From: JAFGMQ01 sp036733345
GTDB lineage: Bacteria > Desulfobacterota > DSM-4660 > Desulfatiglandales > Desulfatiglandaceae
NCBI GenBank assembly: GCA_036733345.1
Contig: DAINAR010000029.1
Location: 1-37,857, forward strand
DNA: 37,857 nucleotides
Reading direction: 5' to 3'
In this document: in pieces, positions 7,548 through 15,160 of the stretch
Layout of the letters: each line of letters begins with the position of its first letter
Numbering within the stretch: position 1 is the first letter of the stretch
Position numbers and translations under genes: made by a program
The notes under the pieces: generated by a model
The model's input: the letters and a program-made list of their open reading frames with translations, nothing else
Told to the model about the DNA's origin: nothing
Databases searched by the model: none

Positions 7548-8738
7548 TTACTCCTCTATCATGCCCCCGCCGAAATTCCTGGTCACGGTAGGTTTTCGTT
7601 TTGGAGGCGGTGTATTTCTACTTGTAGTGGCTACGATTTCCCCATCAACGAGAACCATCGCCACGCCAGGGATATCACCTGCTTCAATTGCGGCAAGAGC
7701 ATCCTCACCAACGGATCCCATGGGGGTGTCCATTACGACGAGGTCTGCTTCCTTTCCTTCGCAAATGATACCGCGATTCAGCTTGTATATTTTGGCCGTA
7801 TTCCCGGTTGCCATGCAGATAGCCTCTTCGGCCCTGATGGGGGTAAGACTCGCCAGGTGGTTAATTACCCTGAGGATACCAAGAGGAATCACACCTGTCC
7901 CTGAAGGAGCATCGTTTCCGATGATCATACGGTCCAGAGCCTTTGCCTCCACGCAGAGATTAGCCGCATCGACTGCCACCTTCGGATTGCCGCAATGGAC
8001 AATCTCCACCGCAATCTGTGTATTTTCGACCAGGTTTTTCACCTCATCGATCGCGACGGCCGTGGGGCCGCCGTTGACGTGGGAGGCAATGTGAGGATTG
8101 GTTTTGATGACCTGCTCAGCCGTGACCGTACTGCTCCCAGGGATAGATGTCCCTCCGGTATGCATCATCACGGTCATGCCGAACTCTCTGGCCCATTCGA
8201 CCATAGGGGCGGCATCTTCGGGCTGCTTGACGCTCCCAAGCCCGATTTCGCCCACATGGCGGACACCTTCCCTGGCCATCTCCTCGAAATCCTTTTTGGT
8301 GAGTCCTTTTTCAAGGATCAAGGCACCGCCGAGCACCTTGGCCCCTCCGGGTCTGAAATTGGCCCATGCCTTGGCGGCGAGAATGGCCAGGGCCTTGGTC
8401 CCTGCAGGATCCTTGGGCCTTCCCTTCAGGTGAACTTCACCGGCCGATATTACGGTTGTGACCCCCCCGTGAAGTTCGCTTTCGATAAAGCCCAACTGAT
8501 TCTGACGTGACGTAAAGTCGCCCAGAATAACATGACAGTGGGAATCGATCAGTCCAGGGGTGACAGTGGTCCCGGCACAATCGATGACAGTATCGCCTTT
8601 TTTAGGTTCCATGTTTTCAAAACGGCCGATCCGACCTATCTTACCATCCTCAATACTTATCGCATTGCCTTCGAGAAGGGGTTTTGTAATATCACCACTC
8701 ACAATGGTTCCAATGTTTTTTAAAATAACTCTAGACAT
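7548..8738 (-). CDS. ena: enamidase (tetrahydro-6-oxonicotinate ring-opening amidohydrolase)
   Basis: This amidohydrolase-superfamily enzyme is expected to hydrolyse 1,4,5,6-tetrahydro-6-oxonicotinate to ammonia and 2-formylglutarate, opening the pyridine ring. The 396-residue protein closely resembles the E. barkeri bimetallic (Fe-Zn) enamidase as I recall it: VILKNIGTIVSGDI at the N-terminus, metal ligands in DSHCHV (H67, H69), GEIGLGSVKQPEDAAPMVEW, MMHTGGTSIPGSSTVTA, GNDAPSGTGVIPLGILR and the C-terminal SRNTPPPKR. An upstream ATG at 8849 exists, but ATG 8738 has AAAGGAGG at the right distance and begins at the conserved residue, so it is the start. It overlaps the hydroxylase large-subunit gene by 8 bases. 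Confidence 0.92.
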   Translation of the reverse strand: MSRVILKNIGTIVSGDITKPLLEGNAISIEDGKIGRIGRFENMEPKKGDTVIDCAGTTVTPGLIDSHCHVILGDFTSRQNQLGFIESELHGGVTTVISAGEVHLKGRPKDPAGTKALAILAAKAWANFRPGGAKVLGGALILEKGLTKKDFEEMAREGVRHVGEIGLGSVKQPEDAAPMVEWAREFGMTVMMHTGGTSIPGSSTVTAEQVIKTNPHIASHVNGGPTAVAIDEVKNLVENTQIAVEIVHCGNPKVAVDAANLCVEAKALDRMIIGNDAPSGTGVIPLGILRVINHLASLTPIRAEEAICMATGNTAKIYKLNRGIICEGKEADLVVMDTPMGSVGEDALAAIEAGDIPGVAMVLVDGEIVATTSRNTPPPKRKPTVTRNFGGGMIEE

Positions 8739-11019
8739 TATTAACCTCCTTTGGGCTGAATTGTCCGGATTTGATACTTGCCTCCAGGACCCGTTCCAAG
8801 TTTGCAGGCAAGGAATAAACTCTTTCTCCCACGGCATTTGAAATTGCATTCACAACGGCGGGGGCGGTAGGGATCAGGGCCGGTTCCCCGACTCCCTTTG
8901 CCCCGAATGGTCCAGTGGGCTCCGAGGACTCTATAATGATTGGAATGACCTCGGGCATATCACTAAACGTGGGGATAAAGTAGTCTTTCATGGATTCCGT
9001 CTCACCGGGGACGTATTCTTCCATAAGCGCGAATCCAATGCCCATGGCTACTCCACCACAGATTTGACCGATAACGCCTTCGGGATAGATTGCTTTGCCT
9101 ACATCGTGGGCCGCAACTACCCTGTTGACTTCCACTTCACCCGTGTAGATATCAACGGTTACCTGGGCAAGATGGCAGGCAAATGCATACGTGGCGTAAG
9201 GCATGCCCTGCCCGGTCTCTGGATCCAGGGGCTCAGTCACGGGATCAAAATATCCATGCCATTTCAAGGGCAGCCCCTTCCGATGTGCACGCTTCACAAC
9301 CTTTGCAAGGGTTACGTTCTTTTCAGAATCGCTTGCATGCCTGATCAGCCCGGAATCCAGGACAAGATTTTTCTTTGGCACCTTTAGAATATCGACGCCC
9401 TCAGTGAGAAGAAAATCCGCCAGCTTATCTGCGGCATCCTTAACTGCATTTCCAGAGATATAGGTTTGGCGGCTCGCGGAGGTAGCCCCTGCATTGGTCG
9501 TAAATTTTGTATCTGCTACAATGATTTTGATGTCTGCAGGGGGCAATCCTAATGTCTCTCCGGCAATCTGGGAAAGAATTGTGGTAGATCCCTGTCCGAT
9601 ATCCGCGCAACCGGTGTAAAGGGTAATGGCACCCTCCAGATCGATTTCGATCTGGGCAGTGGATGGATTCTGCATGCCGGTATTTCCAATTCCGTACCAC
9701 ATAGCCCCGATACCTATACCACGTTTTTTGAAGGGCGGGATCGGCTCTGAACGCCACACTTTAAGGGCCTCGGCATATTCTGAACGTACGGCTTCAAGAC
9801 ACTCTCCAATGCCGATACTCGCCTTCAATTCCTGGCCTGTGCAGGTCGTTGAGCCTACCTGGAGGGCGTTGAGACGCCTGATCTCAAGGGGATCCATGTG
9901 CAGTTTTTCGGCCAAAAGATCCATCTGAGACTCGTGGGCAAAGGCCATCTGTGGCGCACCGAATCCGCGCATTGCGCCGGCGAACGGCTTATTGGTGTAA
10001 ATACAGGGGGCTTCCACATCAACGTTTTCCACTGCATAAGGGCCGGTGGCATGCACTGCAGACCTCGAAGCAACAGCAATACCGTAGGATCCGTATGCTC
10101 CTGTATCACACAGTATCCTTGCCTTCATGGCCAGAATTTTTCCCGATTGATCGGCACCAGTTTTCATGGAAATGGTGAGCGGGTGCCGCTTTGCTGTAGC
10201 CAGAAAAGATTCTTCCCTTGTGTAGACATAGCGAACGGGTTTTTTCAAATGAAAGAGGGCCAGCCCAATAAATCCCTGCACATTGAGGTCCAGCTTCGAA
10301 CCGAATCCTCCACCCGTGGCTGCCTGGATGATCCTGACTCTATCGTCTTCAACTCCCAGCAAGGAAATAACTTCACTGTGATCATAATGAGGATTCTGGG
10401 TTGAAGCGAAGATGACCAGCGTTCCGTCTTCCTCTACATACCCGGCCCCGGCATCAGGCTCCAGATAAGTATGTTCGACAAAGGATGTCCGGTAGATTTT
10501 TTCTACAACAGCCGAACATCGCTCAAAGGCCTTGTCCACATCGCCCCGTTTGATTTTTCGAGAAAAAAGAAGATTTCCTTTTTCGTGAATCTTTGGAGCC
10601 CCTTCCTTCAATGCCTCTTCGGCGTCACTAACGACGGGAAGATCTTCGTATATCACATTGATCGCATTAAGTGCACTTTCAGCGGATTCTTCGCTCTCGG
10701 CCGCCACGAGCGCAATGGCGTCCCCCACGCAACGAACCTTGTCAGGGACCAGGAGGGGACGGTCCTTGTTGATGATGCCGGTGATATTTTTTCCAGGGAT
10801 ATCCTTTGCCGTGAAGATTTTGACAAGGCCCTTTATCCCTGCTGCCTTTTCCGTATCGATACGTGCAATTCGGGCATGTGCACGGGTACTCCTCAAGACC
10901 TTCAGTGTCAGGGGACTTTCAAGCTCAAGGTCTGCGCAAAAGACCGGTTTTCCCTTTAGTCTTTCAAGGGAGCCGTAACGCTCAAAATTCTTTCCAATGC
11001 TTTTAAGATCTTCTTTCAT
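8731..11019 (-). CDS. molybdenum hydroxylase large subunit (probable nicotinate dehydrogenase)
   Basis: The 762-residue protein is a xanthine-dehydrogenase-family molybdopterin subunit: an N-terminal a/b hammerhead domain (about residues 15-125), then the Mo-binding domains with GGGFGSK (about residue 236), AMRGFGAPQ, the C-terminal FGAKGVGEPAL (about residues 703-713) whose Glu is the catalytic base of the family, and GQGSTTILSQIAGE. Its context between enamidase and an iron-sulfur subunit points to nicotinate to 6-hydroxynicotinate conversion. In E. barkeri the equivalent is split into NdhL and NdhM; here it is one chain. Substrate is inferred from neighbours, not from the active site. The start is 1 base from the medium-subunit stop, implying coupled translation. 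Confidence 0.85.
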   Translation of the reverse strand: MKEDLKSIGKNFERYGSLERLKGKPVFCADLELESPLTLKVLRSTRAHARIARIDTEKAAGIKGLVKIFTAKDIPGKNITGIINKDRPLLVPDKVRCVGDAIALVAAESEESAESALNAINVIYEDLPVVSDAEEALKEGAPKIHEKGNLLFSRKIKRGDVDKAFERCSAVVEKIYRTSFVEHTYLEPDAGAGYVEEDGTLVIFASTQNPHYDHSEVISLLGVEDDRVRIIQAATGGGFGSKLDLNVQGFIGLALFHLKKPVRYVYTREESFLATAKRHPLTISMKTGADQSGKILAMKARILCDTGAYGSYGIAVASRSAVHATGPYAVENVDVEAPCIYTNKPFAGAMRGFGAPQMAFAHESQMDLLAEKLHMDPLEIRRLNALQVGSTTCTGQELKASIGIGECLEAVRSEYAEALKVWRSEPIPPFKKRGIGIGAMWYGIGNTGMQNPSTAQIEIDLEGAITLYTGCADIGQGSTTILSQIAGETLGLPPADIKIIVADTKFTTNAGATSASRQTYISGNAVKDAADKLADFLLTEGVDILKVPKKNLVLDSGLIRHASDSEKNVTLAKVVKRAHRKGLPLKWHGYFDPVTEPLDPETGQGMPYATYAFACHLAQVTVDIYTGEVEVNRVVAAHDVGKAIYPEGVIGQICGGVAMGIGFALMEEYVPGETESMKDYFIPTFSDMPEVIPIIIESSEPTGPFGAKGVGEPALIPTAPAVVNAISNAVGERVYSLPANLERVLEASIKSGQFSPKEVNNV

Positions 11020-11020
11020 A

Positions 11021-11872
11021 TTACACCAAAGGATTTAACATTTTTAAAAAAAGCCCTTGTACGGCCTTTTCCTTATAAACGGTAGAAGGTCTTCTTCCAG
11101 ATATGCCGATCATTTTTTCGGCCATCAGGCGACCTCCTTCCATGAGCAGATTTGAATCGAGCCTTCTGCCTTCAAGCAGGGATTCCACTTCTGTGACTCG
11201 CATCGGTGTAGGGGTACTCGACCCAAGAGCGATCCGAATGAAGTTGATCTTTCCTTCTCCGTCTTTTCCGGCAAGCAGGGCCATATTCATTCGGGCAATG
11301 GCCAGAGCTTTTCGCCTCGCTATTTTCTGAAAATCGGCGTATAAATTTTCGCCCGTTTTCAAAAGAAAGGACACAATGATTTCTTCCGGACGCACTGCAC
11401 TCCTGTAAGGACCGACAAACAAATCTTCGATGGAGACCCTGCGTTCTCCGTTGATATGGCGAAGAACGGCTACGGTTTCATGAACGATCATAGGAGGAAC
11501 AGTATCCGCCGAGGGCGAGGCGTTACCCACATTCCCTCCGATTGTTGCCATGTTCCTGATCTGCTTGCTAGCAAATTTAAAGGAGGCCTTTTGAAGTGCA
11601 GGGGCATATCGGCCAACGATTTTAGAATCATGAATTTCGGAAAGGGTTACTCCGGATCCAATAGACAAATCGTTATTCCCTGCTTCAATGCCTGCAATTT
11701 CCTCTATGCAGGAAATATCCATAAGATATTTTACGTTCAGCTTCCCGGCACGAAGGTCAACCATGATGTCGGTCCCGCCGGCAATGATTTTTGTTTCCTT
11801 TCCGTGTTCCCATAAGAATTCAAGGACCTCATCCAGGGTGTCCGGCCTCACGTATTCCAGATCCCTTTTCAT
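11021..11872 (-). CDS. molybdenum hydroxylase FAD subunit (probable nicotinate dehydrogenase)
   Basis: The 283-residue protein is the medium subunit of a three-part xanthine-dehydrogenase-type enzyme. FAD-binding motifs are IIAGGTDIMVDLR (about residues 29-41) and TIGGNVGNASPSADT (about 111-125), followed by the CO-dehydrogenase flavoprotein C-terminal domain. No extra Cys-rich 4Fe-4S insertion of the kind seen in 4-hydroxybenzoyl-CoA reductase is present. It should pass electrons from the 2Fe-2S subunit to an acceptor. Its start ATG overlaps the stop of the small-subunit gene (ATGA), with GGAGAAGG just upstream, so the subunits are made in step. Confidence 0.9.
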   Translation of the reverse strand: MKRDLEYVRPDTLDEVLEFLWEHGKETKIIAGGTDIMVDLRAGKLNVKYLMDISCIEEIAGIEAGNNDLSIGSGVTLSEIHDSKIVGRYAPALQKASFKFASKQIRNMATIGGNVGNASPSADTVPPMIVHETVAVLRHINGERRVSIEDLFVGPYRSAVRPEEIIVSFLLKTGENLYADFQKIARRKALAIARMNMALLAGKDGEGKINFIRIALGSSTPTPMRVTEVESLLEGRRLDSNLLMEGGRLMAEKMIGISGRRPSTVYKEKAVQGLFLKMLNPLV

Positions 11873-12363
11873 TTTACCTTCTCCTTGCCAAGCCGCTCAG
11901 TCGCGTCCTCAACCGATTCCACAATCTGTTGATACCCCGTGCATCGACAAACATTTCCTGAAAGTGCGTCGATGATTTCCATGCGATCAGGATGGGGATT
12001 TTCCTTTAACAAGGCATAACTGCTCATCAGCAATCCGGGAGTACAAAAGCCGCATTGAACGGCATGATGGTCCATGAAGGACTGCTGGAGAGGATGGAGA
12101 CCGGAATTTTCCTCCAAACCCTCAACAGTTATGATTTCCCGACCATGGAGCTGTGCAGCGAGCATCAGGCAGGCATTTATGCTTTTTCCGTCCACCACGA
12201 TTGTACATGCGCCGCATTCCCCAATGCCGCAACCTTCCTTCGTTCCCTTGAGTGAGAGACGGTTGCGGATCATCTCAAGTGCCGTTTCGCCCGCATCGAC
12301 CTCCAGAGACACCTTATTCCCGTTGACTGTACATTCAATCCGAATCTGTTTGTATGTTTTCAT
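11869..12363 (-). CDS. molybdenum hydroxylase 2x[2Fe-2S] subunit (probable nicotinate dehydrogenase)
   Basis: The 164-residue protein has the plant-type ferredoxin cluster motif CGIGECGACTIVVDG...C and the second cluster motif CGFCTPG...CRCTGY, the complete set for the small subunit of xanthine-dehydrogenase-family enzymes. It wires the molybdenum centre to the FAD subunit. A longer reading frame starts at 12438, but the added 25 residues are unlike the family; ATG 12363 starts at the usual place (MKTYKQIRIECTVNG) and has TAAGGA upstream. It is the first of three overlapping subunit genes in the order small-medium-large. Confidence 0.92.
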   Translation of the reverse strand: MKTYKQIRIECTVNGNKVSLEVDAGETALEMIRNRLSLKGTKEGCGIGECGACTIVVDGKSINACLMLAAQLHGREIITVEGLEENSGLHPLQQSFMDHHAVQCGFCTPGLLMSSYALLKENPHPDRMEIIDALSGNVCRCTGYQQIVESVEDATERLGKEKVK

Positions 12364-12460
12364 GACACTAGCATTCCTTAATCTATCTTTAGAAAAAGAA
12401 CCAATTAGTTGACTGGGTGCCGGTATCGAAGACGGCACCCTTTCCGCAATGATACGGTTT

Positions 12461-13195
12461 TTAAAGTTCTTTGACTTTCTGCAGATCCAGCGTTTTTATG
12501 GCCGTAATCCCTTCAGCCTTCATCTCTTCCATGGCCTTTTGGCTGGTATCCGGGGCCACACCCCTGCAAAGGTCCTCCACAACGATCACCTTGTATCCGG
12601 CTCGGGCCGCGTCGATGGCCGTTGCTTTCACGCAGTAGTCAGTGGCGATGCCATACACAACAACCTTTTTTACCATGTTACGTTTGAGGATTTTGTCCAT
12701 TTCCGTTTTGGCTCCGCCGTCATCCTGGAAGCCGGAGTAGCTGTCAAAGCGAGAATCCTTACCTTTCTTTACGGTCGCCAGGAACAGGTTGTTATCCACC
12801 AGGATCCGGGCATTCTCCGTTCCCTGCACACAGTGGGGCGGCCAGAGTACCTGGGTCCGCCCTTCGATCTGGATGACCTCGAAGGGCTTCTTCCCGTCAT
12901 GATTGTTGAAAAAGGAGATATGATCTCCGGGATGCCAGTCCTGGGTAGCGAAGATTAGAAAACCCTCTTTTTTAAGAGCCCTGGTAGTATCTTCAACCTT
13001 ATTGACAAAGGATTCATCAGTACCATTTACGGCGAGAGAACCCTTTTTCCACGTTGTAAAATCACCCTGTACATCGACAACAATTACTCCAATATGGCCA
13101 TCGGCACTGCATTCCGGGCAGGCAAGTGGAAAAGGTTTTGACATAAAAAGCCCACAAACAGCCAATACAATAAAAAGACATATGCTTTGTTTCAT
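12461..13195 (-). CDS. pncA: exported nicotinamidase (isochorismatase-fold PncA)
   Basis: It would hydrolyse nicotinamide to nicotinate and ammonia. The catalytic triad is visible as D41 (VVDVQGDF), K144 (VKKGKDSRFDSYSGF) and C188 (GIATDYCVKATAIDAARAG); metal ligands are D86, H88 and H92 (DWHPGDH). The 244-residue length is longer than cytoplasmic E. coli PncA because of an N-terminal hydrophobic segment (residues about 5-18, after MKQ) followed by PLAC near residue 26, which looks like a Sec signal peptide. Export would separate this enzyme from NAD salvage and place deamidation in the periplasm, in front of the TRAP importer. A very strong ribosome site (AAGGAGGTAGCA before the ATG) fixes the start. 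Confidence 0.9.
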   Translation of the reverse strand: MKQSICLFIVLAVCGLFMSKPFPLACPECSADGHIGVIVVDVQGDFTTWKKGSLAVNGTDESFVNKVEDTTRALKKEGFLIFATQDWHPGDHISFFNNHDGKKPFEVIQIEGRTQVLWPPHCVQGTENARILVDNNLFLATVKKGKDSRFDSYSGFQDDGGAKTEMDKILKRNMVKKVVVYGIATDYCVKATAIDAARAGYKVIVVEDLCRGVAPDTSQKAMEEMKAEGITAIKTLDLQKVKEL

Positions 13196-13290
13196 TGCTA
13201 CCTCCTTTTACAAATAGTCCATTTGGTTAGAATGTAATACTTCCCTTATAAAACCCAAACAGCCTTATTTTGACCGATGAAAGGTTTTTT

Positions 13291-13326
13291 GGCCCGGCCA
13301 GGGTCACTTAAAACTCTATCCGGGCC
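13291..13326. repeat. GC-rich inverted repeat between dehydrogenase and nicotinamidase genes
   Basis: GGCCCGG (13291-13297) and CCGGGCC (13320-13326) are a perfect 7-base pair of arms with a 22-base loop, just after the dehydrogenase stop. On the transcribed strand it is followed by A residues rather than T, so it is not a standard terminator; it may stabilise or process the mRNA. Confidence 0.4.
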
Positions 13327-13338
13327 ATGATTATAACT

Positions 13339-14823
13339 TTATATCCAGCGGGATACCACAGTCTTCTCGTCCATGAAAAAACGCATGGAAGCCATTCTGG
13401 ACTTGGCGGACCCTACATATGAATCTCGTCGGGAACCAAGAGGGAAGAAGGCATAAGGTTGAGCTACGCCAAGATTCACCGCAACATTGCCGACATTAGC
13501 CTCCCTGATGAGTTTACGGGCGTTTTTCATGTTAGTGGTCATGATAGCGGCCGAATGGCCGAGATTTGTTTTAGTGTTTATCCAATCAATGGCCTGATCC
13601 AGGCTCTCACCCCTGATCAGGGCAGCAACTGCTCCGAAGGCCTCCTCCTTTGCCATGGGCATGTCAACATTCACATCCTCGAGAATGGTCGGTGCCATGA
13701 AGTAACCGTTGGGATAACCTTCTGCTTTAACTGCCCTGCCGTCGAAGGCAATCTTCGCGCCATCCTGCAGGGATTTGTCGATCCAGTCAAGGATCTTGTT
13801 CTTTCCGTCCTGTGTGGTGTAGGGACCCAATTCCGCATCTTCGTCGAGGCCATAACCGAGTTTCATGGCCCTGGCTGCTGCGATGAATTTCTCTTTCACC
13901 TCGTCGTAAATGTTGCCGATTACCACAACATTATCTACGCCGAGGCATCTCTGACCGGTCATACCGAAACAGGCCCTCAGGAGCCAATTGATAGAGTCGT
14001 CGATATCGGCATCGGGCATGATCACTACATGATTTTTCCCGTTTCCGTTGATGGATGAGGTCTTTCTGAACCTGCCACACATCTCAAAGAGTTCATGGCC
14101 GGCCCGGTTGGACCCGATAAACCCGACCCCTTTGATCTCAGGCTGCTCCAGGATCAGTTTATTTATCTGCCGCCCTCCGTGGACCACATTGATGACTCCA
14201 GGGGGAAAACCGGCTGCATTGGCTAATCTGGATACGGTCTCCGCCGCCACAGGATCCTGGCGACTAGGGCTTACCACCACAGTGCATCCGGCGGCCATGG
14301 CATAGGGGACAAAAGATGACCAGGCATGCATTGGAATATTTCCCGGAGTAATGATCAAAAAGGCGCCGAGAGGTTCCCAAACCAGATACTGGTCAATTCC
14401 GTTAGCCAATTGATCCACATGTTCGTTTTGTTTGGGCAGTCCGTAAAGGGCAGCACAGGCAGATTCGATATTTTCTATGACACGGCTCACCGAACCCCTC
14501 GCCTCATTAATAGTTCTTCCGTGATCCTGAGTCAGGATTCGACATATGTCTTCATAATTTTCTTCAAACTTCGCATGCATCCCGTAGAGCATGCGCCCCC
14601 TGTCCCTGAGAGGAACATATTTCCATGACTGAAAAGCATCGTAGGCAGACTTGACAGCTGCGAGAGCCTCTTCTTTCGTTGCGGTGGGAAATTCGGCAAT
14701 CACTTCTCCTGTTGCTGGATTTGTGGTCTCGTGAATATCCGTCGATTTGGAATCGACCCACTCTCCGTTGATAAGCAATTTAAGTTTTCCATAATGTTTT
14801 TTAAATTCTGGTAATAATGCCAT
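13339..14823 (-). CDS. CoA-acylating (methylmalonate-semialdehyde-type) aldehyde dehydrogenase
   Basis: The 494-residue protein belongs to the ALDH superfamily and aligns best with methylmalonate-semialdehyde dehydrogenase (MmsA/IolA). C293 in GQRC is the nucleophile. The usual general-base Glu block is replaced by NGNGKNH (259-265), as in CoA-acylating members. R114 (VSRVIENIE) and R292 (next to C293) match the two Arg residues that bind the substrate carboxylate in that family. Differences are SPSR (185-188) instead of the cofactor-binding KPSE, and LGSRRDSYVG instead of FSGWKxSxxG near the C-terminus. 2-Formylglutarate has the same 2-formyl-acid layout as methylmalonate semialdehyde, so conversion to glutaryl-CoA, CO2 and NADH is a reasonable prediction. 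The ribosome site AGGAGG precedes ATG 14823. Confidence 0.85.
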   Translation of the reverse strand: MALLPEFKKHYGKLKLLINGEWVDSKSTDIHETTNPATGEVIAEFPTATKEEALAAVKSAYDAFQSWKYVPLRDRGRMLYGMHAKFEENYEDICRILTQDHGRTINEARGSVSRVIENIESACAALYGLPKQNEHVDQLANGIDQYLVWEPLGAFLIITPGNIPMHAWSSFVPYAMAAGCTVVVSPSRQDPVAAETVSRLANAAGFPPGVINVVHGGRQINKLILEQPEIKGVGFIGSNRAGHELFEMCGRFRKTSSINGNGKNHVVIMPDADIDDSINWLLRACFGMTGQRCLGVDNVVVIGNIYDEVKEKFIAAARAMKLGYGLDEDAELGPYTTQDGKNKILDWIDKSLQDGAKIAFDGRAVKAEGYPNGYFMAPTILEDVNVDMPMAKEEAFGAVAALIRGESLDQAIDWINTKTNLGHSAAIMTTNMKNARKLIREANVGNVAVNLGVAQPYAFFPLGSRRDSYVGSAKSRMASMRFFMDEKTVVSRWI

Positions 14824-15160
14824 TAATTAAACCTCCTATATATTTCACGTCTTTTAGAACTGTTATTGTCACATTTTCATCAATTGAGCCATGGTTCTGA
14901 AGGGATTCTTCCTAAAAAATGGATATAGTCAGGCTCTCTATAGCCTCCACTATCTGTTGACTCCCTTAATTTCTGCATAGGGAGAGGTTAAAGGCGTCTA
15001 TGCCGAGGCCCGGTTTATTTCTGCCAATATTTTCCCTGCATCACAGTTGGAATCTCATCACCTTTGGGAATTCCGGATTTCTCTGCTATTTATGATTTTT
15101 TTAGCTGCATATTTTAGGCTTCTTCAAGTGTTTGAGACACTGAGCCCTTTACCTGTCGCC
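14824..15160. other. 337-base intergenic region, possible internal promoter
   Basis: No gene is visible. The size separates the transporter genes from the catabolic genes and may hold a second promoter. A 6-base inverted repeat CTCCCT/AGGGAG lies at 14961-14984, and ATTGTCACAT (14865-14874), resembling the half-site of the palindrome before the regulator gene, lies 42 bases before the dehydrogenase start. Confidence 0.4.

Noticed and set aside
8739..8849. N-terminal extension of enamidase by 37 residues
   Set aside because: It lies within the hydroxylase coding region, is not family-like, and a strong ribosome site fits ATG 8738.
9898..10404. 168-residue plus-strand open frame inside the hydroxylase gene
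   Set aside because: Antisense shadow of the well-supported molybdenum subunit; composition is not protein-like.
13291..13326. Rho-independent terminator after the dehydrogenase gene
   Set aside because: The stem is good, but on the transcribed strand it is followed by A residues, not a T-run, and the loop is 22 bases.
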